From Chondrus crispus (taxonomy: Eukaryota; Rhodophyta; Florideophyceae; Gigartinales; Gigartinaceae), in NCBI RefSeq assembly GCF_000350225.1, contig NW_005178895.1, forward strand, positions 62,001 to 126,000: a stretch of 64,000 nt of DNA. The letters are read 5' to 3'. Every line of letters starts with the position of its first letter. Position 1 is the first letter of the stretch. Shown here one piece after another: positions 1 through 9,862 of this stretch. The notes beneath the pieces were generated by a model. That model saw nothing but the letters and a program-made list of their open reading frames with translations, was not told the origin of the DNA and did not search any database. Position numbers and translations under genes: made by a program.

Positions 1-1239
1 AGTTTCCCGTTCACCTTCAATCTGCCCATACTGCTCTAACAAACCCCGAATCATTGTCGACACTCCCTGTGTGTGTGATAAACTTGAACCAACACCACCT
101 AACCTTTACCTGCTTGTAACACCGCACCATCATGTCCAACTCAACTCTCATCAATTTTCAATGCTAATCACCTTGCCTTCTACAAACATTCAAAGAAAGC
201 AACTCGCCAAATAGTAAAATCAAGCGCCTTTAGGCCTCCTTTCACAGCCACACCAGCCGCACTACTTATTTTGCAACGGTCCCCACCCCCATCATCCCCC
301 TTATGGCGAATTCCGCAATAGTTCGGTCTCTATCCTGCGAATCAACGTCTCGCCCCCGTCCCCACCTGTAAAGTCAGTCAATGTCAACATCGCTTTCCAA
401 TGCAGCCATCTTCCGCACTGTTTACAGTGCAGTCAGCCCAGATACCAATTCAATGTAGACCACCTATCGGGTACCCATTCTTCGCAAGATTGCTCGACAC
501 CACTCCGTCTACGCCCCTCCCCGCTGTCGCGACTGAAAAAATACCCGATCGCACTCTCGCGACAAACTCCCATCTCTATCCGTTTCCCACTCTCTTTAAC
601 CCGTTCCAAATTACATTACCGCCTCTTCTTGCTCTATAAATCAAACTCGCCGTTTTGAGCTTGTAGAGGGGGCCGAAACAAAGCGAATTTTGTGGTTGTT
701 TTGGGAATCGGTGTTGTCGTTGTGAAGATATGATTGTTTGAGTTATGCGAGGTGGATCAAAAATGGGTACAGTACTTGGGTGGCACGGGGAGAGAGAAAA
801 AGGTCTTTACTATTATTATGGGGCGTTCAGTGTCAGAAGTGAGCAGATGAAGGTCAAAAAACATGAGGTGGTAGTTTGGGCGTACTGGTCGCAATGGGAA
901 AGACCATTCATCCAGGGATGGATCAGGTTTAGCGTGGGTAACAGCACGAGTAACTATATTTATTTTTCTCCAGAGGCAACGCTTGGTATCCTTCGTTTGT
1001 CAGAAAATGTAGTGCTTGTCGTTTTATGATTGAGATTGTTTGTTGCGGGAAAATGGTAACCCATAGCATCCGATGCACGACTACGCAATTGCATGCCTTC
1101 AGGTGAATGTCTAAATTGAGTCTAAATAGGTCGATATCTTTAGACATTACAGTCTATATACAGTGTTCACTCGCACATTTAATTTTATTTCTTTGCTTCT
1201 TTATTTCATTGAAATTAATGTTCATCCAATGCAACCCAT
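1..1239. other. Intergenic, no gene recognised
   Basis: The first 650 bases are pyrimidine-rich on the plus strand and hold only short reading frames with no recognisable family. The rest is AT-richer and contains no convincing gene. Confidence 0.5.
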
Positions 1240-1715
1240 GCTCTGTGAACTGCACAATATGACTGTATGCTGATGTTTCTACAACGAGAGATGACGTGTT
1301 GGGCTAAAATTGAATATTGAAATATATAGGCAAAATCAAATTCGAACAGTATTGGTTCGTACTATTCCATATAGTTTCATTGCTTATTTATCCCCTTTAA
1401 TCAATGGTCGGCCATTGCGAAGACATGCTCTGTTAACTGCAGAGCCTGACGTAATAATGACGTTTCTACAGCGCGGGATGACGTGTTGGGTTAAAATTGT
1501 ATTAAAATGTATGTCCCAAATCGAATGCGCACAGTAGTTGTTCGTACTATTTCATATATTTTCTTTGGCAGTCTATCATGCTCAGGGAGTCATACTCTGC
1601 GGACTGCAGAGCATGACGTAATAGTCACGTTTCTACGCCGCGGGATGACACGTTACCTTAAAATAGAATTTTAAATATACATTATTCGAAACAAATGCAA
1701 ACAGTAAAGGGCCAT
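1240..1715. repeat. Three diverged tandem repeat units
   Basis: Units begin near 1240, 1427 and 1594. Each starts with a GCTCTG...ACTGCA block, followed by a TGACGTTTCTAC-like block, a GATGACGTGTTGG-like block, TTAAAATT and a GTTCGTACTATTCCATAT-like tail. Spacing is uneven (187 and 167 bases) and identity is moderate, so the array is old. In the third unit the start block is itself a short inverted repeat (CTCTG...CAGAG). Confidence 0.75.
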
Positions 1716-2006
1716 TTGCGGATCTTGGGGTGACAGGTGCGGCTTTTGATGCCCCTGGGGAGGTGAAGTTCTAGTCCTGGGGGTGTTTTAGGGGCGACTA
1801 CCCCAATTGAGGTGGCATTGAAGGGTGACGTTCCTCATTCATCCAATTCTGAGGGTGACGTCGCCCTAAGAAAACGACATGTTGAAACATGCCGATCTTT
1901 GTCTGTGTCTATAGGGCGACATTGGATCGTTTTCTGAGATTGATGTGATTTCAGTTGGAAATATAGAATGACTTCATATGCGAAACACCGGCAACTTCTA
2001 CCCACT
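1716..2006. other. Intergenic, GGGTGAC-rich
   Basis: Non-coding. It holds repeated GGGTGAC and GGGCGAC heptamers, a pattern that resumes at 2449-2764, including reverse copies (GTCACCC). Confidence 0.4.
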
Positions 2007-2240
2007 CTATCTACATACAATTACATACAGTATTTTCCATACCACGGAAGCATGTTTACCTAGAATACTAGGAATGTTGCACCTCCCCGGAGATCTGCAC
2101 AAACTTCCGTTCTTAGTAGACACACGTGAGATGGGCGCCGGGCCCTTTGGTGCGGGTTCCGGGTCACTTAGAGACGCGGCCCCGGTGCACCATGCTAGAG
2201 GCAGGGTGAGCAAGGCGATGAAGAAGGCGGTTGAGAGCAT
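2007..2240 (-). CDS. Possible small secreted protein
   Basis: A 77-codon frame starts at an ATG. Residues 1-22 look like a signal peptide: a short polar start, a hydrophobic core rich in Leu, Ala and Phe, and a small-residue end (TGAAS). A Pro/Ser-rich stretch and a few cysteines follow. No family is recognised. It could be a first exon, a truncated gene or chance. Nothing in the flanks supports it except the leader. Confidence 0.3.
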   Translation of the reverse strand: MLSTAFFIALLTLPLAWCTGAASLSDPEPAPKGPAPISRVSTKNGSLCRSPGRCNIPSILGKHASVVWKILYVIVCR

Positions 2241-2448
2241 TGCGGCGAGATGTGCGGGGGGGGAGCTGGGGAACGTAGACGCCGAAAAATGGCGGGTTCA
2301 GAAGGCAGAACGTACGCCGCGTGACCGCGCGTCACCGTATGCCAGCCACTGTGGTGGGCACTGGGCGGCCTCTATAGCCACACTATATTGTTTCAGTTTT
2401 GAGAGCGCTATATCCAGCGCGAAACCGTGCGTTGGCGTGCTTTTATAA

Positions 2449-2764
2449 GGGTGACATTAAAACAATCATGCGTTTCTAGGGCGACTTTTCTAACATTTAG
2501 GTCTCTGCCGAAATGCCACGATGGTATACGTTTTTAAGGGGTGACATCCCCGAATATGAGTTTGTCGGAGGTGACTTTACGATCGTTTTTCTGTCACCCT
2601 AGAAAACGTGCATTGTCACCGCATCAAAAGGACACCATGGACCAAAATCACCCTACTAACAAAGCACTTTTTAGTAGTGCCGCCCTATAAAACCCCCACC
2701 ACATTGAAATCGCCCCACGTAGATTTCACTTTGGCCGAGTGTCGCCCCAAAATCTACACTTTGA
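2449..2764. other. Intergenic, GGGTGAC/GTCACCC motif cluster
   Basis: No gene seen. GGGTGAC occurs near 2449 and 2551, and GTCACCC follows near 2597. Together with 1716-2006 this may be the decayed ends of an inverted-repeat element. Confidence 0.35.
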
Positions 2765-3001
2765 CCCAACAGTAAATTACTGGTCATCGGACATTCCCAA
2801 CGTCCCACCATTTTCAGAGAGACTGATGAAGGTGTCGCGAACAAGTTGGTGTACGCCATTTCCAAGGGCCTCTCTGTTATACCTTACATTGGCGAACTGT
2901 TGGAAGAGCGCGATGCAGGGAAGATTGTTGAGGTCAACGAGCGCTTTTCTCATAAGTTTCGAACGCAGGCACGCATAGCAATTTTCTGTCGTAGGTATTG
3001 A
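2765..3001 (+). pseudogene. tpi: Triosephosphate isomerase fragment
   Basis: An open stretch of about 78 codons has no ATG and runs from just after a TGA to a TGA at 2999-3001. It reads LLVIGHSQRPTIFRETDE, then GLSVIPYIGELLEERDAGK. This matches the centre of triosephosphate isomerase: the (V)ILGHSERR block, the ESDE block and the GLxVIxCIGExLxEREAG block. The Glu-Arg of GHSERR is Gln-Arg here and the second Arg is Pro, and the Cys of CIGE is Tyr. About 50-60 residues of homology remain. Both the front (including the catalytic Lys and His) and the back (including the catalytic Glu region) are missing. It is a decayed copy of a central glycolytic enzyme and not a working gene. Confidence 0.85.
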
Positions 3002-4670
3002 GGGTTTCACACTCCCATGTGTAAGGTGCACAACATATTGATGGAAAGTTTTAATAATGGCTCACGACCGGGTCAAATCCATACGCTCGGTGCTGTCTAT
3101 AGAGCCTCCGTAATTATTTTTTACGTTCTCCTGTTCTATTCTATCTCTATACCGAGGCTACAGTGCTCCTCGCCCTTGCATTGTGTTATTCTTACATGAA
3201 AGCCAAACCATCTCTTCCCTGTTGTGAAAACTCGAAACTGATTTATGTATCACGCCTTCAAGCGAGCTTTCTCGCGTCTGCCTCGAAGTAACAAGAGGTT
3301 TTCACAAGACTAAAAAGGACGTGAGATGAGTGGATAGAATTAAAACCTCGAGGTCTCTGGAACAGCGGACAGTCATGTCATTCTGCCACGAGTCATGCAC
3401 GACGTCGTCATCGATCGCTTCCTTCGACAAGCAAAAACCACGTTCTCTTAGGAAACAATTGCTTGAGATGCTTTTGCGGTGTAAGTGGTGCCTTTCAGTG
3501 GGGAGGTAGCGTAGCGTACCATCCCACGATCTTGAAGATGATATGAACTCTAATCTATGTACTGTATGTTCTAGAGCATGGCAGAAATTCCGTACTCATG
3601 TCGGTCTTCTGCACGCAAAATCCTGCACGCAAAATCCATCTTCAAATCGCATCTACAATCCGTCTCAGGACGTCTCAGGACGTCAGCGCGCGATTGCCTT
3701 TCACACTTGTTCCCGACGCTTGATGCGTTAAACAATAGTTGAGAGTTGTTGGTTTCTTCTCCCGTCGTCCTCATCAGATAATACAGCAAGTACTAATTGT
3801 TGACAGAACATGAGAGGAGGAAGTGGGAATCTTAAGAGAAACAAGGGACAATGAGCACGGGTAGACGGTGTGTGCGACAGACAACAAGGAGGGGCACCTA
3901 TCTGGGGTTTATTTCAGCGGAAATGGGAAGGAAGAGAAAGCCGTGGTAGTGGTGGTGGTGGCTGTCGGAAAGACAGTTTTCATCGATTGCTGTATAGAAT
4001 CAGGCATGCACAAGATAGGGAGTGGGTATCTCGAAACTAGAACGTGAGATGCATGCGTGTCCTTCGGGAACAGTCCCGGAATCAGGGATCTACTTAACTC
4101 TGGCAACAGTGCTATGAATCAATCGCACGTTTAAGTTTGGGCGTAGCAACCTCCTGCCGCATGCCGATTTTCTAGATCTCGGACACGACGAGCAGCGGCG
4201 AGTTTTTCCGCGTTCGTAACTACCTCAAACCTCGATTGGTCCGTGATTGTGGAGGTGGTGTATAGCCGGGCGGAAAGCAAGGTTGCTGCGTGCATATCGG
4301 CTAGGGCGCTGAGCAGGAAGGGTCGAATTCCAGAGATGAGGCACGTAGGAAGGGTACTGCCGCTAGCACGGGGGATGGTGAGCACTGATATATGAACGCG
4401 GTTGCACAATGGCATTTTTAGGCTGGAGCCATTCGCTTGTTTTACCCTGATGGCGATGGACATTTGGTGATGGTATAGTTTTCTTTATTGTGGTTGCGAT
4501 ATATTGTATGATGCACCTGGCGAACGTCAGAGGCGTAAAATCCAAAACAGAAACTAGTTGTATGATATAACTCTGTGAGACAACATGTCGTCAGCATGCA
4601 TGTCGACGCCGGGAAACGAAGGTGGATGGGAGGTGCTCGTACTGTTTTCTTAGAGTGTTATAGCATGAAA
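3002..4670. other. Intergenic; Tigger remnant near 3384-3410
   Basis: No gene is recognised. Bases around 3389-3410 (TCATGCACGACGTCGTCATCG) match a segment found just inside the pogo/Tigger ends at 7.67 kb and 56.07 kb, so a scrap of that element lies here. A 110-codon reverse frame at 4131-4463 resembles no known family and is not called. Confidence 0.4.
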
Positions 4671-5051
4671 CTAGTTTCTGTTTAAGATTCTACTTCGCTG
4701 ACGTTCGGGTGAAGCTGTAGAAGATCGACTGCTACCTGAAAAGTCATCAGTGCTGTGCTGGAGCTCTGCCGAGACCTCTATTCCTCTTCTATTCATCAAG
4801 GCATTAAGTTGCATAATCGTGTTCTTCCTCTCTTTGGCCTTCTTCCTGGCATCTTTCTTTTTGTTCCTGGCATCATCTCTTTCGCGCTTTGCATCATCCC
4901 TCTCGCGTTCCGTCGTGCGCACTTTGTTCCTGGCATCATCCCTCTCGCGCTTTGCATCATCCCTTTCGCGCTTTGCATCATCCCTCTCAAGCTGGGATTT
5001 GCGCACAGGTGATCCAATCATCTCGGTTGGAGTGCGCTTCGGCTTCAACAA
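4671..5051 (-). CDS. Coiled-coil tail of the Uma2-like gene (frameshifted)
   Basis: The frame encodes about 120 residues dominated by repeats of RERDDAK/RDDARNK, a strongly charged coiled coil, then a Ser-rich tail. There is no good ATG. It opens where the Uma2-like frame (5045-5785) ends, and the two overlap by a few bases in different frames. Many cyanobacterial Uma2 proteins carry a C-terminal coiled coil, so the simplest reading is one gene with a one-base frameshift near 5048. The AAACTTGTTG sequence there could be a recent deletion or a sequence error. The repeated units are near-identical at DNA level, so the segment grew by tandem duplication. Confidence 0.6.
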   Translation of the reverse strand: MLKPKRTPTEMIGSPVRKSQLERDDAKRERDDAKRERDDARNKVRTTERERDDAKRERDDARNKKKDARKKAKERKNTIMQLNALMNRRGIEVSAELQHSTDDFSGSSRSSTASPERQRSRILNRN

Positions 5052-5785
5052 GTTTCCGCAGTGAGGGCGAGCTCCTCTAGCACGTTAACGCGAACAACTG
5101 TAGCACCATAAAACTTTTGAGTTTCGGAGTAGAGAGGATAGCCCGACGGGGGAAGGGATTCGGAAAGGCGTGCAGATCTTCTCCTGGAAGGGCCAGCAGA
5201 ATCGTTCTCTGGACGATCGAGGGAGTGAACAGTGATGCAGCGATTTTTGCGATCCACAATGACGTACTGCGGTACTTTCATCCTGGCATACTCAACCGCT
5301 TTTGAGCAGATATCGTTAAGCCGGTTCGATGGACTCGTAACTTCTATCATGAGGTGTGGTATCCTACCCGGCGGAAAACGCATTTTTTGGGAACTTGGTG
5401 AGAGGTTTCCGCGATCCGTTGCGGACTGATAGCGTCCAATTGCGATATCAGCGATGACGTCGGAGTGTTTCTCAGCCGGGCTGTCATCGATGTCAAGAGG
5501 GTCCTTCGGGATTTCTTTGGCGTCGTCAGCTTCGAAATAGGCCGAGCGCCATTTGTGCCTAGGTAGATTCAGGTTACCTGCTTCGACGCTGGTTGTGATG
5601 AAGGCCTGAATGTCACCATGTTCTGGGTCGGGCATGCGTGGTTGGTGGTACAAGACGCCGTCAATGAGATGGTAGCGATCCTGAGGTGTATTGGGGAGCT
5701 CCAAAAAATCGTCGAGGTTGCTTGGACAAAGATGAAGACTGCCGGGTCCGAAATGTGGCGTGCCGGTTGGCAAGGCGGCTGGCAA
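5045..5785 (-). CDS. Uma2-family (DUF820) endonuclease-like protein
   Basis: The product resembles the Uma2 family, PD-(D/E)XK-fold proteins abundant in cyanobacteria. Visible family marks: LDDFLELP...RYHLIDGVLY near the N-terminus, SDVIADI in the middle, then IEVTSPSN with a Lys and Tyr downstream (KAVEYARMKVPQYVIVD). The last part holds the usual E-x-x-SPS core strand and the helix after it. The frame has no ATG at its front. In an overlapping frame an ATG at 5852 begins a hydrophobic leader (MLPTSPASLFIVAGITAGAT), so the true start may be there with a shift near 5760. The frame ends at 5045 and continues in another frame as a coiled coil. Role in the cell is unknown. A nuclease fold is known for the family; activity here is inference. 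It looks like a gene of bacterial origin. Confidence 0.8.
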   Translation of the reverse strand: MPAALPTGTPHFGPGSLHLCPSNLDDFLELPNTPQDRYHLIDGVLYHQPRMPDPEHGDIQAFITTSVEAGNLNLPRHKWRSAYFEADDAKEIPKDPLDIDDSPAEKHSDVIADIAIGRYQSATDRGNLSPSSQKMRFPPGRIPHLMIEVTSPSNRLNDICSKAVEYARMKVPQYVIVDRKNRCITVHSLDRPENDSAGPSRRRSARLSESLPPSGYPLYSETQKFYGATVVRVNVLEELALTAETC

Positions 5786-6119
5786 AGATGGCGGTGGCGC
5801 CGGCGGTGATGCCAGCGACGATGAAGAGAGAGGCCGGGGATGTGGGCAGCATTGCCAATGTCAGGTGAGCAGAGAAGTAAATCGACGAGAGCGAGTGAGA
5901 GAGCGAGCGAGGGCACGAGCGGGAGATGCTGGAAGTTGGGCGCATCTGACGAAGCTCTTCAAACAGCATCGCAGACGCAGCTCAAAACTTTCGGTGTGTA
6001 TGAAGGAACCTGTTGCTGTGCGAGATACAAAATTCAATTAATTGGAATGATGATTACCCCAAATTTTAGGGTGATTTCAGGGGGTGACCAGGCGTTCGTA
6101 CGCAAATAAATTCGACTAC
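5786..6119. other. Upstream region of the Uma2-like gene
   Basis: It probably contains the leader-coding start at 5852 (minus strand) and its promoter. No other gene seen. Confidence 0.4.
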
Positions 6120-6264
6120 AAATGCAGGGGGATTCGCAATAGCGCCGCTTTTGATACTGCCTGCCTCGAATTAGTGCCGCCCAATATTGGCAGACTCGGG
6201 TCTCGCCACGTGTCACAGACGCGCACCCCCCTTTCCGCACCAACCCCCAAAACAACCTTTCGCC
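6120..6264. mobile_element. pogo/Tigger element end, remnant
   Basis: The sequence GGGGGATTCGCAATAGCGCCGC, then AATTAGTGCCGCC, then a CCACGTGTCA block, parallels the intact ends at 7580 and 55990. Only about 140 bases remain, and it abuts the ABC-transporter relic. Confidence 0.65.
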
Positions 6265-6545
6265 TTGCATGCAATATTGTCCCGCATATTCCTATTGAAA
6301 AAGTCAGGCTCTTGGGAAACGAGACCCAGGTGGAAGCGCAGGTGATTCAGGTTGCCCTCTCGAATTTCATCAGTATCATTGCTACGCATAGTCCCATCGC
6401 GAGGATCATAGAATCGCTCCAAAAGAGCAATAGTCGTAGATTTTTCACATCCGCTAGCTCCAACCAATGCTAACGTTTGGCTAATATTCAAGCATCCCAA
6501 ATTTTTCTCAACAATACCATTTGCCCTATCACCCTTGCTCAGGCC
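6265..6545 (-). pseudogene. ABC-transporter (B/MDR type) ATPase fragment
   Basis: About 80 residues of a nucleotide-binding domain are readable: TLALVGASGCEKSTTIALLE, then RFYDPRDG, then LGLVSQEPDFFNRNMRDNIA. These are the Walker A, the strand after it and the Q-loop of ABCB-type exporters. Walker A normally reads GxSGCGKST. Here the Gly before Lys is Glu, which should damage ATP binding. The signature motif and Walker B are absent because the frame runs into Tigger remnant DNA. It is a fragment of a membrane exporter gene. Confidence 0.8.
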
Positions 6546-7216
6546 TAGACTCTTACCGATCGCAATCCCGGTCGCCCTCCCTTTCTGTTCCTCCTCTCAG
6601 TCCGCCGGAACACTACTCAACAAATTATCAAAACTTCCACACACTGTCCAAGTCCCCGGTTGCCCCATAGCACCAGCCAGCCAACGTGCATTGCCCCCAC
6701 CGAGTTTTTAGCTTCGGTGCAGTTGTCTATGCCTGCCCATCACGAAGTGAATCAAACCACATCCCTTAAACAATCACAGAAACGACCCAACCTTACTCAG
6801 CACAAGCTGACACAACCAGGATGCTCTCGGCAGCAGGCGGCTACTACAACGACGGCACACCCATCCAGCGAATGGGGCCTCCTCTCAAGCCAGAATCATT
6901 TTTAACGATAGGTGCACTCTCGTCCGCAGGGGCGGGCCCTCTACACAAGCACCCCAAAATCTCCCGTTATCCCTCGCACACTACAAAAATTCTTTAGCAC
7001 ATAGCCCGTTTATTTTGGCTTTTGTAAGACTTGAATCTTTAGTGCAGATGTGCAGTATGAGTGAGCGCCCTGCGGGAGTTCTTTGAAAGCAGTGATGCAA
7101 GGATAGTGGCTGTAAAAAGCGGAAATTCCAATTCACTTATAGTGCCTGTTTCGATATAGAGCCGTTTTCGTCCCACTGCCACAGGTCAGCACTATATTAC
7201 CAATACAGGAAATGTT
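6546..7216. other. Intergenic, nothing recognised
   Basis: Short frames only. A half site, AGTATGAGTG, occurs near 7050. Confidence 0.4.
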
Positions 7217-7302
7217 AGTATGGGTGGCCACCCATACTACAATCACCCTCCGAAAAGTTATCAAAATTTAATAAAGTTGTAGTATGGCTGGCCACCCATA
7301 CA
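7217..7302. repeat. Two 22-bp palindromes at 64-bp spacing
   Basis: The first palindrome is 7217-7238 (AGTATGGGTGG / CCACCCATACT, perfect). The second is 7281-7302 (AGTATGGCTGG / CCACCCATACA, two mismatches). Starts are exactly 64 bases apart. A further half site, CCATACT, follows near 7330. The outer half sites and the 64-base period are the same as in the array at 18308-18457, while the central ten bases differ. Confidence 0.85.
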
Positions 7303-7403
7303 GCAAAACGAAATCTTGTCGTGCGACAACCATACTAGAATCACACTCAAATCACCCCGCAAAAATCTTAGATCTAACGTTAATAATTTAATATTTAACT
7401 ATT

Positions 7404-7583
7404 ATTTAATTAATGTCGAGGAGTACCATCATTAGAACAATGGTACTCCGAAACTCGGCGTACTAAGGACGCGATCCTGGAACATTACACTGTCGGACAT
7501 TAATTAATGCATTTATATAAAAATTATATATTTCATTTCGATTTAATTAATGTCGAGCAGTCCCATCATTAGAACAATGGTAC
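7404..7583. repeat. 43-bp direct repeat pair in AT-rich DNA
   Basis: Copies at 7404-7446 and 7541-7583 differ at about two bases. Each contains ATTTAATTAATGTCGAG and ATCATTAGAACAATGGTAC. In the first copy GAGTACCAT and ATGGTACTC form an inverted repeat. The second copy ends at the Tigger end at 7584, so the pair may be a flank duplicated around an insertion. Confidence 0.75.
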
Positions 7584-7850
7584 AGGGGGACGCGCAATAG
7601 TGCCGCTTTCATTATTGGCACCCTCGAATTAGTGCCGCCAAAACCGGCAGACACAGGTTCTGCCACGTGTCATGCACGACGTCGTCATCGGCCACTCCTC
7701 ATGCGCCTCAGCTCTTTGGTGCAATTGGTAACGTGATGGCACCTCACTCAATGACCCTAACATGAATCCTGAAAAGATCGGCAAAGCGAAGCGTACGCGC
7801 CTTACGATTGCACAGAAAATCGAGGTTGGGCATCTGCTGCAGGTCGGAAA
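7584..7850 (+). mobile_element. pogo/Tigger element, 5' part only
   Basis: It starts GGGGGACGCGCAATAGTGCC and carries the same end region as the copy at 55985. From 7762 it reads the start of the Tigger transposase helix-turn-helix (TIAQKIEVGHLLQVG). Homology stops near 7850, where another gene's sequence begins. No catalytic domain remains. Confidence 0.8.
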
Positions 7851-8522
7851 GTTGGTCGAAATGAAACAGAAATTGATAAATCCTCGGCTCGCCCCAGCAG
7901 AGAACCTGCCATGTTCCCCCACTTGCACTCGCTTTGTACAGGTGGTGTCCGGACACGGGCAGAAACATGCGGTAACGCGCCTAATGCACCTGGCCACGAA
8001 TACAGTGCTATCGTTCAAAACCCAGGACTGGAGCACTGGATGCGGACGTTCGATATCCACGTCCTCGAAGTCCAAGGCTTGCAGCTGCTTTTCAAGCTGA
8101 TGCACATTATCGGGATGAATAACCTCATCATCATCGAGATAAATCGCCTCAGCCGCCGGCGTCGCCTCGGCAGGCGGCGCAGCAGCAACATCAGACGTGA
8201 GCGAAGATGTAGCTTTGGCTGTCGACGCGACTTCATCAGCCGCAGGCGTCGCCTCGGCAGGCGGCGCAGCAGCAGCATCAGACGTGAGTGAAGATGTAGC
8301 TTTGGCTGTCGACGCGACTGCGTCAGCCGCCGGCGCCTCGGTAGGTGGCGCAACAGCCGCATCAGCTGCGGGCGGCTGCGTCTGAAGCGGTGGCAGAGGG
8401 GTCTGCTGGTTCTTGGCGTCTGAAGCGGTGATGGCGGGAGCTGTTGGCTCTTGGCGCGGCGGAGAGGGCGGGCGGTTAGAAATATCGCCGAGGGCGACCC
8501 GACCGGAGCGCAGCTTCACCAT
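7851..8522 (-). CDS. Ala/Pro-rich protein, 3' end cut by a transposon
   Basis: An ATG at 8522 begins MVKLRSGRVALGDISN, followed by a Pro-rich segment and two near-identical repeats of about 30 residues (STAKATSSLTSD plus AAAPPAEATPAA). An acidic patch (YLDDDEV) and a Cys-containing segment follow. After about residue 220 the frame runs into reversed Tigger DNA, so the natural C-terminus is lost. R-x-ALGDISN is a short motif also seen in cyclins and other cell-cycle proteins, but that is too little for a family call. The DNA repeats point to tandem duplication. Confidence 0.5.
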
Positions 8523-9862
8523 CTTCGCTGGGGAGCGAAGGTGAGGATGGAAAGGTGGAAGGGAGGGGAGAGCAAAGCATCACCCTTTCTTGTAAAGGGA
8601 ACAGTTTGCGTTTCGCTTCGCACACAACGCCCACTGCGAAGGGAAACGGGTCCTCGAAAAGAAAAAACCTGCCCCTCGGGGGCAATTTTTGGCGTGTACG
8701 TGTAGACAGTTCCGTAAGAACTACAGACAGACCATACTACGCGCGCCTATTTCAATTCTCAGAAGGGCACCTATGATTTCAACCAAGCGCCCAACACGTA
8801 CTCTACTGAAATGGGCACCCGCTGGTCTCCGACGATTAACCTTGCCCGATCAGACGGAACGCGCTCGCCATCGGGGCCGGGCTACGCCTATGGCGGACTG
8901 CACCGCGCGAGGCAGGTAGGCTGTCTGGTGTCGACTAGACATCGGGCGTCGCCCGACACTGTTGGTCGCGCCTGTTCTCCGCAATGCTGTCTGGGGTTCA
9001 GCGGAACAACGTGACAGGCGGTGTGTTTTAGACAGATCTACATCCTCACAATACAGTCTAGGAAGCTTCTCTAGCCACTCTCGCATCCACAACCCTTTCA
9101 CACGGCTGCCGACACCGCCCCTCGCCCACTTGTCTCCACCACCGTGACATATCCTCCCCCTCAACTCGACTCGCCGCCCCCCTCCACCATCGCCCTTCAC
9201 AACCACTTCTTCCCCATTCTGCAAAACAGCAACTCATTAAATGAGTTGCGGCAGAGAAGCACTCAGTGCAACAGACCCAACAACAGCGGACAACACTCCC
9301 TTCCACGCGTTCAACCACGGTCTCGTGCCGTACCTGTACAGCTTCCACGAGAAGTAGTCAATCACAGCGTTCCGATCTCCATGCTGAGCCAGCCTTTGTA
9401 GACGCTCAGATCTTTTGTGAAACACGCGAACCCCGACTCATACAGTACACATGTAGATGAACAAGCTACGGTGTCTGATTGGCCGCGTGCAGTATGATTG
9501 AGAAAGACAATGGAGGATCAGGGGCGGTGTCTTGAGTATACCGCATGATCCGATTTGGTGTCCGTACCACCAGGTCCCTTTCGCTTCACCGCCGCGGGTG
9601 CCATCCCGAGCATTTCGTCTGACGATTCCCTGATATGCTAGGAGAACAAAAAACAGCGAACTAAAGAACCAGCAGCTAACAGCTAACGAAAAAAGGCCCT
9701 TTCCCAGCCAAGTGACGTCCCCTTCAGATAACGTCCTACAGGGCTACATCTGCAGACCTCTATTTGCGCCTGTATCCCACATTGCGTAGGCGTGCTCTGG
9801 CGTTTTCCCGTCGACGTCTCTAGAAATTTCTATCTGGCCAGAAGACTTCGAGACTGCGCTGT
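8523..9862. other. Upstream and intergenic region
   Basis: It includes the promoter side of the Ala/Pro-rich gene. Short frames on both strands show no recognisable family. A single AGTATGATTGAG half site occurs near 9491. The last ~200 bases are the leader of Gypsy element I, but no 5' LTR can be matched. Confidence 0.4.

Noticed and set aside
4131..4463. A 110-codon minus-strand frame
   Set aside because: No recognisable family, no supporting context; could be chance.
4750..5080. Ser/Leu/Phe-rich frames on the plus strand opposite the coiled coil
   Set aside because: Antisense reading of the RERDDAK repeats; the minus strand continues the Uma2-like gene.
8015..8385. Arg/Leu-rich and Ala-rich frames opposite the repeats of the Ala/Pro-rich gene
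   Set aside because: Shadows of the duplicated repeat unit.
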